Assembly (NCBI RefSeq): GCF_006542425.1
Contig: NZ_VFID01000003.1
Span: 310,001-374,000 of the forward strand
Direction: 5' to 3'
Source of the DNA: Pseudoxanthomonas sp. z9
GTDB lineage: Bacteria > Pseudomonadota > Gammaproteobacteria > Xanthomonadales > Xanthomonadaceae
DNA length: 64,000 bases
Position numbers and translations under genes: made by a program. The notes beneath the pieces are model-generated. The model was not told where the DNA came from. It was given only the letters and a program-made list of their open reading frames with translations, and ran no database searches. Every line of letters starts with the position of its first letter. Within the stretch, counting starts at the first letter, position 1. This document shows positions 16,821 through 24,199 of the stretch, one piece after another.

Positions 16821-17726
16821 ATGAGCTCCGAACTCGCGCAAGACGCGACCCCGACAAGCCAGTCCACGCACCCGCAGCAGCAGGAAATGCCGCTGGCCGT
16901 CGTGCATGGGCAGCCCGTGCTGCAGATTCCCCAGGATCTGTACATCCCGCCGGACGCGCTGGAAGTCATCCTGGATGCCTTCGAAGGCCCGCTGGATCTG
17001 CTGCTTTACCTGATCCGCCGGCAGAACCTGGACATCCTGGACATCCCGGTGGCGGAAATCACCCGCCAGTACGTGGACTACATCAATGTCATGCAGGAGC
17101 TGCGCTTCGAGCTGGCGGCGGAATATCTGGTGATGGCCGCCATCCTGGCCGAGATCAAGTCGCGCATGCTGCTGCCGCGGCCGGTCAACGAGGACGGCGA
17201 CGAAACCGACCCGCGCGCCGAGCTGGTGCGCCGGCTGCAGGAGTACGAACGCTTCAAGCAGGCCGCCGAGGATCTGGACACCCTGCCCCGCCAGGATCGC
17301 GACACCACCCCGGTGCAGGCGCACGTGCCGGACCGGGCCGCGGTCAAGCTGCCGCCGCCGGTGGAGCTGAAGGAAATGCTGCTGGCGCTGCACGACGTGC
17401 TCAAGCGCGCCGAGCTGTTCACCGGCCACGCCATCAAACGCGAAGCCCTGAGCGTGCGCCAGCGCATGGGCGACGTGCTGGCGCGGCTGGACGACGGCAG
17501 GTTCCATCGCTTCGAGTCCATGTTCACCGCCGAGGAAGGCAAGCTGGGCGTGCTGGTGACCTTCCTGGCCATGCTGGAGCTGGCCAAGGAGCAGTTGCTG
17601 GACATCGTGCAGGAAGCCCCGCTGGCGCCGATTTACGTCAAGTCGCTGGCGCTGAACAACACCAACGAACCGCTGCAGTTCTCCAGCGAGTTCGACGACA
17701 GCGACGCCGCCGCCAACGACGCCTGA
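16821..17726 (+). CDS. scpA: Segregation and condensation protein A
   Basis: Kleisin subunit of the Smc-ScpAB condensin, which compacts and segregates the nucleoid (301 aa). ATG 16821 is used; an adjoining TTG one codon earlier is unlikely. The protein has a Gln/Ser/Pro-rich N-terminal extension, then the N-terminal kleisin region LEVILDAFEGPLDLLLYLIR and QNLDILDIPVAEITRQYVDY, helices MAAILAEIKSRMLLPRP, and a C-terminal winged-helix segment FLAMLELAKEQLLDIVQE. scpB follows after 46 bp in the same direction. Confidence 0.96.
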   Translation: MSSELAQDATPTSQSTHPQQQEMPLAVVHGQPVLQIPQDLYIPPDALEVILDAFEGPLDLLLYLIRRQNLDILDIPVAEITRQYVDYINVMQELRFELAAEYLVMAAILAEIKSRMLLPRPVNEDGDETDPRAELVRRLQEYERFKQAAEDLDTLPRQDRDTTPVQAHVPDRAAVKLPPPVELKEMLLALHDVLKRAELFTGHAIKREALSVRQRMGDVLARLDDGRFHRFESMFTAEEGKLGVLVTFLAMLELAKEQLLDIVQEAPLAPIYVKSLALNNTNEPLQFSSEFDDSDAAANDA

Positions 17727-17772
17727 CCGGCGCGTCCCCTTTCCATCCGCCCGAACCCACGCAAGCGCTCGA

Positions 17773-18642
17773 ATGGATCAATCGCTCATCAACCGCATCG
17801 TCGAGGCCGCCCTGCTGGCGGCCAACCAGCCGCTGGCGCTGGCCCAGTTGCATGGCCTGTTCCCGGAAGAGGAACCGGCGCCGGCCGGCAGCGTCGAACG
17901 CGCGCTGGAGGAACTGCGCGAGGGCTGCGCCGATCGCGGCGTGGAACTGGTCGAGGTGGCCTCCGGCTTCCGCTTCCAGGTCAAGGCCGACGTACATGCC
18001 TGGGTCGCCCGCCTGTGGACCGAGCGCAAGACCAAGTACACCCGCGCCACCCTGGAAACCCTGGCGCTGATCGCCTACCGCCAACCGATTACCCGCGGCG
18101 AGATCGAACAGGTCCGCGGGGTGGCGGTCAGCAGCAACATCATCCAGGCGCTGGAAGAGCGCGAGTGGATCCGCGTGGTCGGCCACCGTGACGTGCCCGG
18201 CCGGCCGGCGCTGTTCGGCACCACCAAGGGCTTCCTGGATTACTTCGGCCTCAAGCGGCTGGACGAACTGCCGCCGCTGTCGGAGCTGAAGGACATCGGC
18301 GAACTGGAACCGCAGCTGCCGCTGGATGGCGCGCCGGTTCCGGCCGGCGTCACCCTTGATGCGGAAGACGGCGACGACGACGCGGATGCCGCTCCGCTCG
18401 ACACCAAGACCGGTGACGAGAACCAAGACAACCCGACAACAGCGGATGCCCCGGGCGAAGACGCCCCGGCGCAGCCGCAGGAAGACGCCACGGAAGGCGC
18501 ACGCACAGACATCGAAACCGCGCAGGACGACGACGCGGAGACACACGAACCGGCCGCCGCAAACGAAAACGAAGGCGACGCCGACATTTCCCCGGAAACC
18601 CAGGATGACGACGCGGAAGCCTCGTCGGAGCAGAAATCATGA
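17773..18642 (+). CDS. scpB: Segregation and condensation protein B with acidic C-terminal tail
   Basis: ScpB dimer subunit of the Smc complex (289 aa). Two winged-helix domains are visible: NRIVEAALLAANQPLALAQL at the start and TRATLETLALIAYRQPITRG followed by EREWIRVVGHRDVPGRPALF. The folded part ends near residue 190; the remaining ~95 residues are a low-complexity Asp/Glu/Ala/Thr tail longer than in the Bacillus protein. The stop overlaps the rluB start (ATGA at 18639-18642), implying coupled translation. Confidence 0.95.
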   Translation: MDQSLINRIVEAALLAANQPLALAQLHGLFPEEEPAPAGSVERALEELREGCADRGVELVEVASGFRFQVKADVHAWVARLWTERKTKYTRATLETLALIAYRQPITRGEIEQVRGVAVSSNIIQALEEREWIRVVGHRDVPGRPALFGTTKGFLDYFGLKRLDELPPLSELKDIGELEPQLPLDGAPVPAGVTLDAEDGDDDADAAPLDTKTGDENQDNPTTADAPGEDAPAQPQEDATEGARTDIETAQDDDAETHEPAAANENEGDADISPETQDDDAEASSEQKS

Positions 18643-20273
18643 GCAATACCCCCCGCAACAAACTGTCGCTCAAGCGCGACGCCGCCGCCGAAGCTCCCGC
18701 CAACAAGCTGGAAGAGCGCCTGCACAAGGTGCTGGCGCAGGCCGGACTGGGCTCGCGCCGCGCGCTGGAACAGCGCATCGCCGACGGCCTGGTCAAGGTC
18801 AACGGCGAGACCGCCCAGATCGGCATGAGCGTCAAGAGCGGCGACAAGATCGAACTCGACGGTCGCCAGTTCGTCGCCAGCGCGCTGACCGAACCGGCGC
18901 GCGTGCTGATGTACAACAAGCCCGAAGGCGAAGTGACCACCCGCGAGGATCCCGAAGGCCGCCCGACCGTGTTCGAGGCGCTGCCGGTCCTCAAGGGCGC
19001 GCGCTGGATCGCCATCGGCCGCCTGGACATCAACACCACCGGCCTGCTGCTGCTGACCACCGACGGCGAACTCGCCAACGCGATGATGCATCCGTCCTAC
19101 GAGGTCGAGCGCGAATACGTGGTGCGCGTGCGCGCCCCGGAAGGCCAGGAAACCGTGCCGGACAACATCGTCGATCGCCTGCATCGCGGCGTCGCGCTGG
19201 AAGACGGCCCGGCCAAGTTCGATGAAATCGAACGCATCGGCGGCACCGACTCGCACGACTGGTTCCGCGTGGTGGTCAAGGAAGGCCGCAACCGCGAAGT
19301 GCGCCGCCTGTGGGAATCGCAGGGCTGCCAGGTCAGCCGGCTCAAGCGCACCCGCTACGGCCGCATCTCGCTGCCGCAGCCGCTGCTGCGCGGCCAGTCG
19401 CAGGAACTGTCCGACGCCCAGGTCGAAGCACTGCGCAAGGAACTGGGCCTGGAAGACGGCGCGCCCGCCGCGCTGACGCTGCAACCGGTGATCGGCCAGC
19501 GCCGCGCCGCCAAGTCCACCGTGCACGTCTCGCGCGAAGGCCGCAGCCAGGGCTACGTCAACGGCCACAACACCGCCGACGAAGGCCGCGAGCTGCGCCG
19601 CTTCGATCACGTGCGCGAGGATCGCGGCCGTGGCCGCGGCAAGAAGCCGCACGGCGGCCTGACCGTGAGCGGCGAAGCCGCCGCCAAGCAGGCGCAGAAG
19701 CCGTTCAAGCAGCGCAAGATGAAGGGTCCCAAGCCGTTGCCGGATGGCAATCCGGCCGCGTTCCGCAGCTGGTACGTGCCGGAAGGCGTCGATACCGGTC
19801 CGACCGGGCACCGCAACGCCGGTCCCGGCCGCAAGGGTCCGGGCGGCGGTGGCGCCGGCAAGCGTGGCGGCAACCGTCCGCAGGGCGGCGCCGGCTTCGG
19901 CAACGAATACGGCGGCTTCGGCGGTGAATCGCGTGGCCCGCGCGGTCCGCGTGGTCCCGGCGGCGGCGGTGCGGGCGGTGGTGCCGGCAAGCCGCAGCGT
20001 GCGGCACGTCCGTACGGCCACCCCGGCAACGCACCGAGCTTCCCCTCCGATCACGCCACGCCCGGTGGCTTCAGCCCGTACGGCCAGCCACGTGGTCCGC
20101 GCCCGCAGGGTGGTCGTCCCGGCGGCGGCGGCAACCGTCCGCAGAACGCCGGCCCGCGTCCGGGCGGACGTCCCGGCGGTGGTCGTCCAGCCGGTGGCCG
20201 CGGTCCGGGCGGTCGTCCCAGCGGCGGTGGCCATCGCCCGCGCGGCGGCGGCGGCGGCGGTCATCACGGCTGA
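18639..20273 (+). CDS. rluB: 23S rRNA pseudouridine synthase RluB with long Gly/Arg-rich tail
   Basis: RsuA-family pseudouridine synthase expected to modify U2605 of 23S rRNA (544 aa). An S4 RNA-binding domain (ERLHKVLAQAGLGSRRALEQ) is followed by the catalytic domain with GRLDINTTGLLLLTTDGELA, whose Asp is the catalytic residue, and NREVRRLWESQGCQVSRLKR. Beyond about residue 270 the protein becomes a ~270-residue basic, then Gly/Arg/Pro-rich disordered tail with many GG and RG repeats, much longer than in E. coli. A terminator follows at 20283-20312. The tail may bind RNA; that is inference. Confidence 0.93.
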   Translation: MSNTPRNKLSLKRDAAAEAPANKLEERLHKVLAQAGLGSRRALEQRIADGLVKVNGETAQIGMSVKSGDKIELDGRQFVASALTEPARVLMYNKPEGEVTTREDPEGRPTVFEALPVLKGARWIAIGRLDINTTGLLLLTTDGELANAMMHPSYEVEREYVVRVRAPEGQETVPDNIVDRLHRGVALEDGPAKFDEIERIGGTDSHDWFRVVVKEGRNREVRRLWESQGCQVSRLKRTRYGRISLPQPLLRGQSQELSDAQVEALRKELGLEDGAPAALTLQPVIGQRRAAKSTVHVSREGRSQGYVNGHNTADEGRELRRFDHVREDRGRGRGKKPHGGLTVSGEAAAKQAQKPFKQRKMKGPKPLPDGNPAAFRSWYVPEGVDTGPTGHRNAGPGRKGPGGGGAGKRGGNRPQGGAGFGNEYGGFGGESRGPRGPRGPGGGGAGGGAGKPQRAARPYGHPGNAPSFPSDHATPGGFSPYGQPRGPRPQGGRPGGGGNRPQNAGPRPGGRPGGGRPAGGRGPGGRPSGGGHRPRGGGGGGHHG

Positions 20274-20282
20274 TGCGAATCG

Positions 20283-20312
20283 AAAAGGCGCCTTGGGCGC
20301 CTTTTCTTTTTC
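20283..20312 (+). terminator. Rho-independent terminator of scpA-scpB-rluB
   Basis: A 9-bp stem AAAAGGCGC / GCGCCTTTT with a five-base loop is followed by CTTTTTCCC. It lies 10 bases after the rluB stop. Confidence 0.9.
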
Positions 20313-20455
20313 CCGTTCGTATAACCGGTTTCGCACGCGACACTCGATGATGGCGCGGGCCGTCGCAAGCGACGACGGCTCGCTTCACCGCCACTTCATC
20401 GTCCTCCCGCGCGCCTCGCGGATGCTCGCCGTCCCCCTCACGCGGACGGCCATAC

Positions 20456-21556
20456 GTGCACAACGGAAACCATGACGTCATCGTGGTCGGCGCCGGCTTT
20501 GCCGGCCTGGCCTGCGCGCGCGAAATCGCCGCGGCCGGATTCCGCGTCTGCGTGATCGATCGCAAGCGCGATCTGGGCGAACGCCTGCACACCACCGGCA
20601 TCCTGGTGCCGGAAGCGCTGGAGTGCGAACTGTTCGCCGGCATTCCCGCCGGACTGCTGCACGCGGTACCGAAAGTCCGCCTGTATGCGCCATCCCTGGA
20701 GAGCGTGGATCTGTCCGCCCCGGGCTATCGCTTCTTCACCACCGATACGCCCGCGTTGATGCGCTGGTTGGGACAGCGCAGCGTGGCTGCCGGCGTGGAA
20801 CTGCGGCTGGCCTGCAGCTTCCGCGATGCCACCCCCACGCCGGACGGCTGGCATCTGCCCGGCATCGGCGACTGCCGCTATCTGGTCGGCGCCGATGGCG
20901 CGCGCTCACGCGTGGCCGAGCACCTCGGCCTGGGCCGGGTCCGCGATTTCCTGTACGGCATCGAATACGAGTTCGACGGCGCCGCGTTGCGCACGCCCGA
21001 TGCGCTGCATTGCTTCATCAGCCGGCGCTGGGCGCCCGGCTACATCGGCTGGATCGCGCAGACCCCGACCGGCGTGCAGGCCGGCCTGGCGCATCGCCAG
21101 CGCCGCGGCAGAACCGCGCCACCGGATCTGCGCGGCTTCCTGGGCCAGGTCGCATCGCTCAGCGGGCTGGCCGCCGATCGCCGGCCGGACAGCATCCGCG
21201 CGGGACTGATTCCCTGCGGCGGCCCGGTCCGCGCCCGCCTGCGCGGCAACCTGCTGCTTGCCGGCGATGCCGCCGGCGTGGTCTCGCCGGTCACCGCCGG
21301 CGGCATTCATGCCGGGCTGCGCCACGGCGCCGAGGTCGGCCGCGCGCTGGTGCGGTCCCTTCGCTCCGGAGTGCCTCCACAAACCTCGGCCATCCGGGCG
21401 ATTCCCGCCTGGCGGCGCAAGCGCGCCCTGCGCTGGGCCTTCGACCATGCGCAATGCGACTGGCCGTTCGACCTGCTGCTGAAGTCGCCGCCGCTGCGCC
21501 GCGTCGCCGAGCAGATCTACTTCCACCGGCGCGGACGGCGCGCCCCCACCGACTGA
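20456..21556 (+). CDS. FAD-dependent oxidoreductase, geranylgeranyl reductase-like
   Basis: Flavoprotein of the phenol hydroxylase/geranylgeranyl reductase superfamily (366 aa). It starts at GTG 20456 (HDVIVVGAGFAGLACAREIA, the dinucleotide-binding loop), has the mid-protein GADGARSRVAEHLGLG, and the C-terminal FAD motif NLLLAGDAAGVVSPVTAGGI. No membrane segment is seen. The substrate is unknown; relatives reduce isoprenoid chains or hydroxylate aromatics. The downstream fpr gene, in the same direction 108 bp on, could supply reducing equivalents. The start is uncertain because only a weak ribosome site is visible. Confidence 0.8.
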   Translation: MHNGNHDVIVVGAGFAGLACAREIAAAGFRVCVIDRKRDLGERLHTTGILVPEALECELFAGIPAGLLHAVPKVRLYAPSLESVDLSAPGYRFFTTDTPALMRWLGQRSVAAGVELRLACSFRDATPTPDGWHLPGIGDCRYLVGADGARSRVAEHLGLGRVRDFLYGIEYEFDGAALRTPDALHCFISRRWAPGYIGWIAQTPTGVQAGLAHRQRRGRTAPPDLRGFLGQVASLSGLAADRRPDSIRAGLIPCGGPVRARLRGNLLLAGDAAGVVSPVTAGGIHAGLRHGAEVGRALVRSLRSGVPPQTSAIRAIPAWRRKRALRWAFDHAQCDWPFDLLLKSPPLRRVAEQIYFHRRGRRAPTD

Positions 21557-21663
21557 CCGGCCTGCCGTCACCGCCTCTTCCCGCGTCTTGATTGCGCTGG
21601 ATCAAGGTCGCGCCGGGGCGGTCGGCTACAATGGGCCGGTTCGAATCAAGCGCCCCACACCCC

Positions 21664-22443
21664 ATGTCCTCCGCTTTTGGCACCGAGACGGTGCTGGACG
21701 TCCGTCACTGGACCGACGACTACTTCAGCTTCACCACCACCCGCGACGACGGTTTCCGCTTCGACAACGGCCAGTTCGTGATGATTGGCCTGCAGACCGA
21801 AGGCAAGCCGCTGCTGCGCGCCTATTCCATCGCCAGCGCCAACTGGGAAGAACAGCTCGAATTCTTCAGCATCAAGGTGCCCAATGGCCCACTGACCTCG
21901 CGGCTGAAGGACATCCAGCCCGGCGATACCGTGGTGATCGGCCGCAAGCCCACCGGCACCCTGCTGATCAGCGACCTGCACCCGGGCCGCAACCTGTACC
22001 TGCTGGGCACCGGCACCGGCCTGGCGCCGTGGCTGTCGATCATCAAGGATCCGGAAACCTACGAGCGCTTCGACCGCGTCGTGCTGACCCACGGCGTCCG
22101 CCACGTGCAGGATCTGGCCTATCGCGATTACTTCGAGAAGGAACTGCCGCAGCACGAATTCCTCGGCGAGATCATCCGCGAGAAGCTGCTGTACTACCCG
22201 GCGGTCAGCCGCGAGGCATTCCCCAACCATGGCCGCCTGACCGATCTGATGGCCAGTGGCGAAATGATGGCAACGCTGGGACTGGAACCGCTGGATCCGG
22301 AAAAGGATCGCGCGATGATCTGCGGCAGCCCGCAGATGCTGGCCGACTTCCGCGCCCTGCTCGACGGTCGCGGCTTCACCGCCGCCCCGCGTATCGGCAC
22401 TCCCGGCCAGTACGTGTTCGAGCGCGCCTTCGTCGAGAAGTGA
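21664..22443 (+). CDS. fpr: Ferredoxin--NADP reductase
   Basis: FAD enzyme passing electrons between NADPH and ferredoxin/flavodoxin (259 aa). Start ATG 21664 (MSSAFGTETVLDVRHWTDDY) matches the family length. Motifs: RAYSIASANWEEQLEFFSIK (FAD-binding RxYS), LLGTGTGLAPWLSIIKDPET (NADP pyrophosphate site), VVLTHGVRHVQDLAYR, and the C-terminal VFERAFVEK typical of subclass I bacterial enzymes. Related enzymes respond to oxidative stress; no regulator site is evident here. Confidence 0.93.
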   Translation: MSSAFGTETVLDVRHWTDDYFSFTTTRDDGFRFDNGQFVMIGLQTEGKPLLRAYSIASANWEEQLEFFSIKVPNGPLTSRLKDIQPGDTVVIGRKPTGTLLISDLHPGRNLYLLGTGTGLAPWLSIIKDPETYERFDRVVLTHGVRHVQDLAYRDYFEKELPQHEFLGEIIREKLLYYPAVSREAFPNHGRLTDLMASGEMMATLGLEPLDPEKDRAMICGSPQMLADFRALLDGRGFTAAPRIGTPGQYVFERAFVEK

Positions 22444-22467
22444 TGCCGGGTGGGCCGATGGCCCAGC

Positions 22468-22866
22468 CTAGCGTTCCCCGTAGCGCAGCCAGATGACCGC
22501 GCTGCGTTCGTTGTCGAACACGTGCCCCTGGAAACCGTGCTCGTTGGCCAGGATGCTGGCCAGTTCCACCTGCGGAATCTGCTCCAGGTGCTTCTCCACG
22601 TAGGCCACCCGCACCGCTTCCAGGCCCTCGCCCAGCATGGCCTGCACGAACTGCACCAGCTGTTCCGGCGGCGGCGGTTCGCCTTCCATGTCGTCGACGA
22701 CCAGCAGGCCGGCCGGCCGCACGCGCCGCACTTCCATCGCAATCCGGCGCCAATACGCCAGCGTGGTTTCCAGCGTGCCGTTGACGCCTTTCACGTGCGC
22801 CTTCAGTCCGTAATCGGCGGGACTGAACTCGATGCGGAACGGCGGTGAAGCCTCGTGCGCGTCCAT
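22468..22866 (-). CDS. Conserved hypothetical protein, possibly STAS/SpoIIAA-like
   Basis: 132-aa soluble protein with no signal peptide or membrane segment. Segments such as RRVRPAGLLVVDDMEGEPPP and AVRVAYVEKHLEQIPQVELA alternate strands and helices in a way that resembles SpoIIAA/STAS folds, but I cannot assign a family with certainty. Its ATG (22866) directly abuts the TAG of the glutathione peroxidase gene, so it is the second gene of that operon and may share its stress role. Confidence 0.65.
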   Translation of the reverse strand: MDAHEASPPFRIEFSPADYGLKAHVKGVNGTLETTLAYWRRIAMEVRRVRPAGLLVVDDMEGEPPPPEQLVQFVQAMLGEGLEAVRVAYVEKHLEQIPQVELASILANEHGFQGHVFDNERSAVIWLRYGER

Positions 22867-23352
22867 CTATCCGGCCAACGCGGCCTCGATGTCGCCGGCC
22901 AGCGATTCCGGCGTGTCGGTCGGCGCATAGCGCTTGATCACCCTGCCATCGCGGCCGACCAGGAACTTGCTGAAGTTCCACTTGATCGCCGCAATGCCCA
23001 GCAGGCCACTCTTCTCCTGCTTCAGCCACTTCCACAGCGGATGCGCGTCGTCGCCGTTGACGTCGATCTTGGCGAACATCGGGAAGCTCACGTCGTAGTT
23101 GAGCGAACAGAAATTGCGGATTTCGGCTTCGTCGCCCGGCTCCTGGTGGCCGAACTGATCACACGGGAAGCCCAGCACCACCAATCCCTGATCCCGGTAG
23201 TCGCGCCACAGCTTTTCCAGGCCCGTGTACTGGGGGGTGAAGCCGCACTTCGACGCCACGTTGACGATCAGCAGCGGCTTGCCGCGGTAATCGGCCAGCA
23301 AGCGGGCCTGGCCATCGATGTCGGTGGCGGAAAAATCGTAGGCGGTGGTCAT
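22867..23352 (-). CDS. Glutathione peroxidase family, 2-Cys (thioredoxin-type)
   Basis: Thiol peroxidase reducing hydrogen peroxide and organic hydroperoxides (161 aa). Peroxidatic Cys36 sits in NVASKCGFTPQY; Gln70, Trp125 and Asn126 complete the tetrad (FGHQEPG, IKWNFSKFLV). A second Cys at position 82 (RNFCSLNYDVSF) coincides with the resolving Cys of yeast Gpx3 (C36-C82), so the enzyme is probably thioredoxin-dependent, not glutathione-dependent. No signal peptide: cytoplasmic. It heads a two-gene operon. Confidence 0.94.
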   Translation of the reverse strand: MTTAYDFSATDIDGQARLLADYRGKPLLIVNVASKCGFTPQYTGLEKLWRDYRDQGLVVLGFPCDQFGHQEPGDEAEIRNFCSLNYDVSFPMFAKIDVNGDDAHPLWKWLKQEKSGLLGIAAIKWNFSKFLVGRDGRVIKRYAPTDTPESLAGDIEAALAG

Positions 23353-23487
23353 GGCGGGTCTCCGGAAACACGGCTATGAGACACCCGGGACCCGCCGGGG
23401 GCAAGCGTTTTCGCCGATGGCGGCGCCTTGTGCAGGGCCGGCGCAGATGCGCTAGCCTTGGCCGTCGCTTCCGCCGGGGAACACGGA

Positions 23488-24093
23488 ATGCAGCTTTCGC
23501 CCCATGCACCCGACGCCGCCTCGATGGCCACCGTCTACCTGCACGTGCGCGTGCTGCTGGGCATGGTGGTCGGCCTGGGCCTGACCCACCTGCTGCGCCA
23601 CTTCGCCCGCATCATCGAGCGCCCGCGCCATTGCCAGATCTACTGGGTGCACCTGTGCTGGGCCACGTTCGTGTTCTCCTACCTGCTGCTCTTCTGGTGG
23701 TGGGAGTTCCGCCTCTCGCATCTGGTGCACTGGAACTTCAACCTCTATTTCTTCGTGGCCCTGTACGCGCTGATGCAATACCTGCTGTGCGCGCTGATCT
23801 TCCCGGAGAACCTGGACGGCTATGCCAGCTATCGCGATTACTTCTACGACCGGCGGAAATGGTTCTTTGGCCTGCTGGCGCTGGTGTTCGCGGTCGACTT
23901 CCTCGACACCTGGATCAAGGGCGAGGCGTACTTCCGCAGCTTCGGGCCCGAATACGTATTCCGCAACCTCGCCTACATCACCGGCAGCCTGATCGCCATG
24001 TGGACCCGCAATCCGCGCTATCACGCCGCCTTCGCGGTGCTGGGCCTGCTCTACCACGTGAGCTGGATCGCACGCGAGTTCGAGACGCTGTAG
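23488..24093 (+). CDS. Integral membrane protein of unknown function
   Basis: 201-aa protein with about six hydrophobic helices, including VRVLLGMVVGLGLTHLLRHF, VHLCWATFVFSYLLLFWWW, FFVALYALMQYLLCALIF, FGLLALVFAVDFLDTW and a final YHAAFAVLGLLYHVSWIA. Start ATG 23488 has GGGGAACACGGA in front. The pattern is seen in uncharacterised proteobacterial membrane proteins; I do not recognise a function. It stands alone between divergent peroxidase and peptidase genes. Confidence 0.75.
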   Translation: MQLSPHAPDAASMATVYLHVRVLLGMVVGLGLTHLLRHFARIIERPRHCQIYWVHLCWATFVFSYLLLFWWWEFRLSHLVHWNFNLYFFVALYALMQYLLCALIFPENLDGYASYRDYFYDRRKWFFGLLALVFAVDFLDTWIKGEAYFRSFGPEYVFRNLAYITGSLIAMWTRNPRYHAAFAVLGLLYHVSWIAREFETL

Positions 24094-24199
24094 CCAGCAC
24101 AGAACCGCCCCGCCCGGCACATGCCTTTCGTCACGAGCCCCCGCCCAGGGGCTTGGGTTACCCTGCCAAAAGCCCTATCTGTCAGGAAGCTGCACCCCA

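Noticed and set aside
21626-21632. TACAAT as a -10 promoter element for fpr
   Set aside because: No -35 element at 16-18 bp; cannot be supported.
21637-21646. tRNA-like TPsiC sequence GGTTCGAATC
   Set aside because: Flanking bases do not form a T-stem and no acceptor, D or anticodon arm is present.
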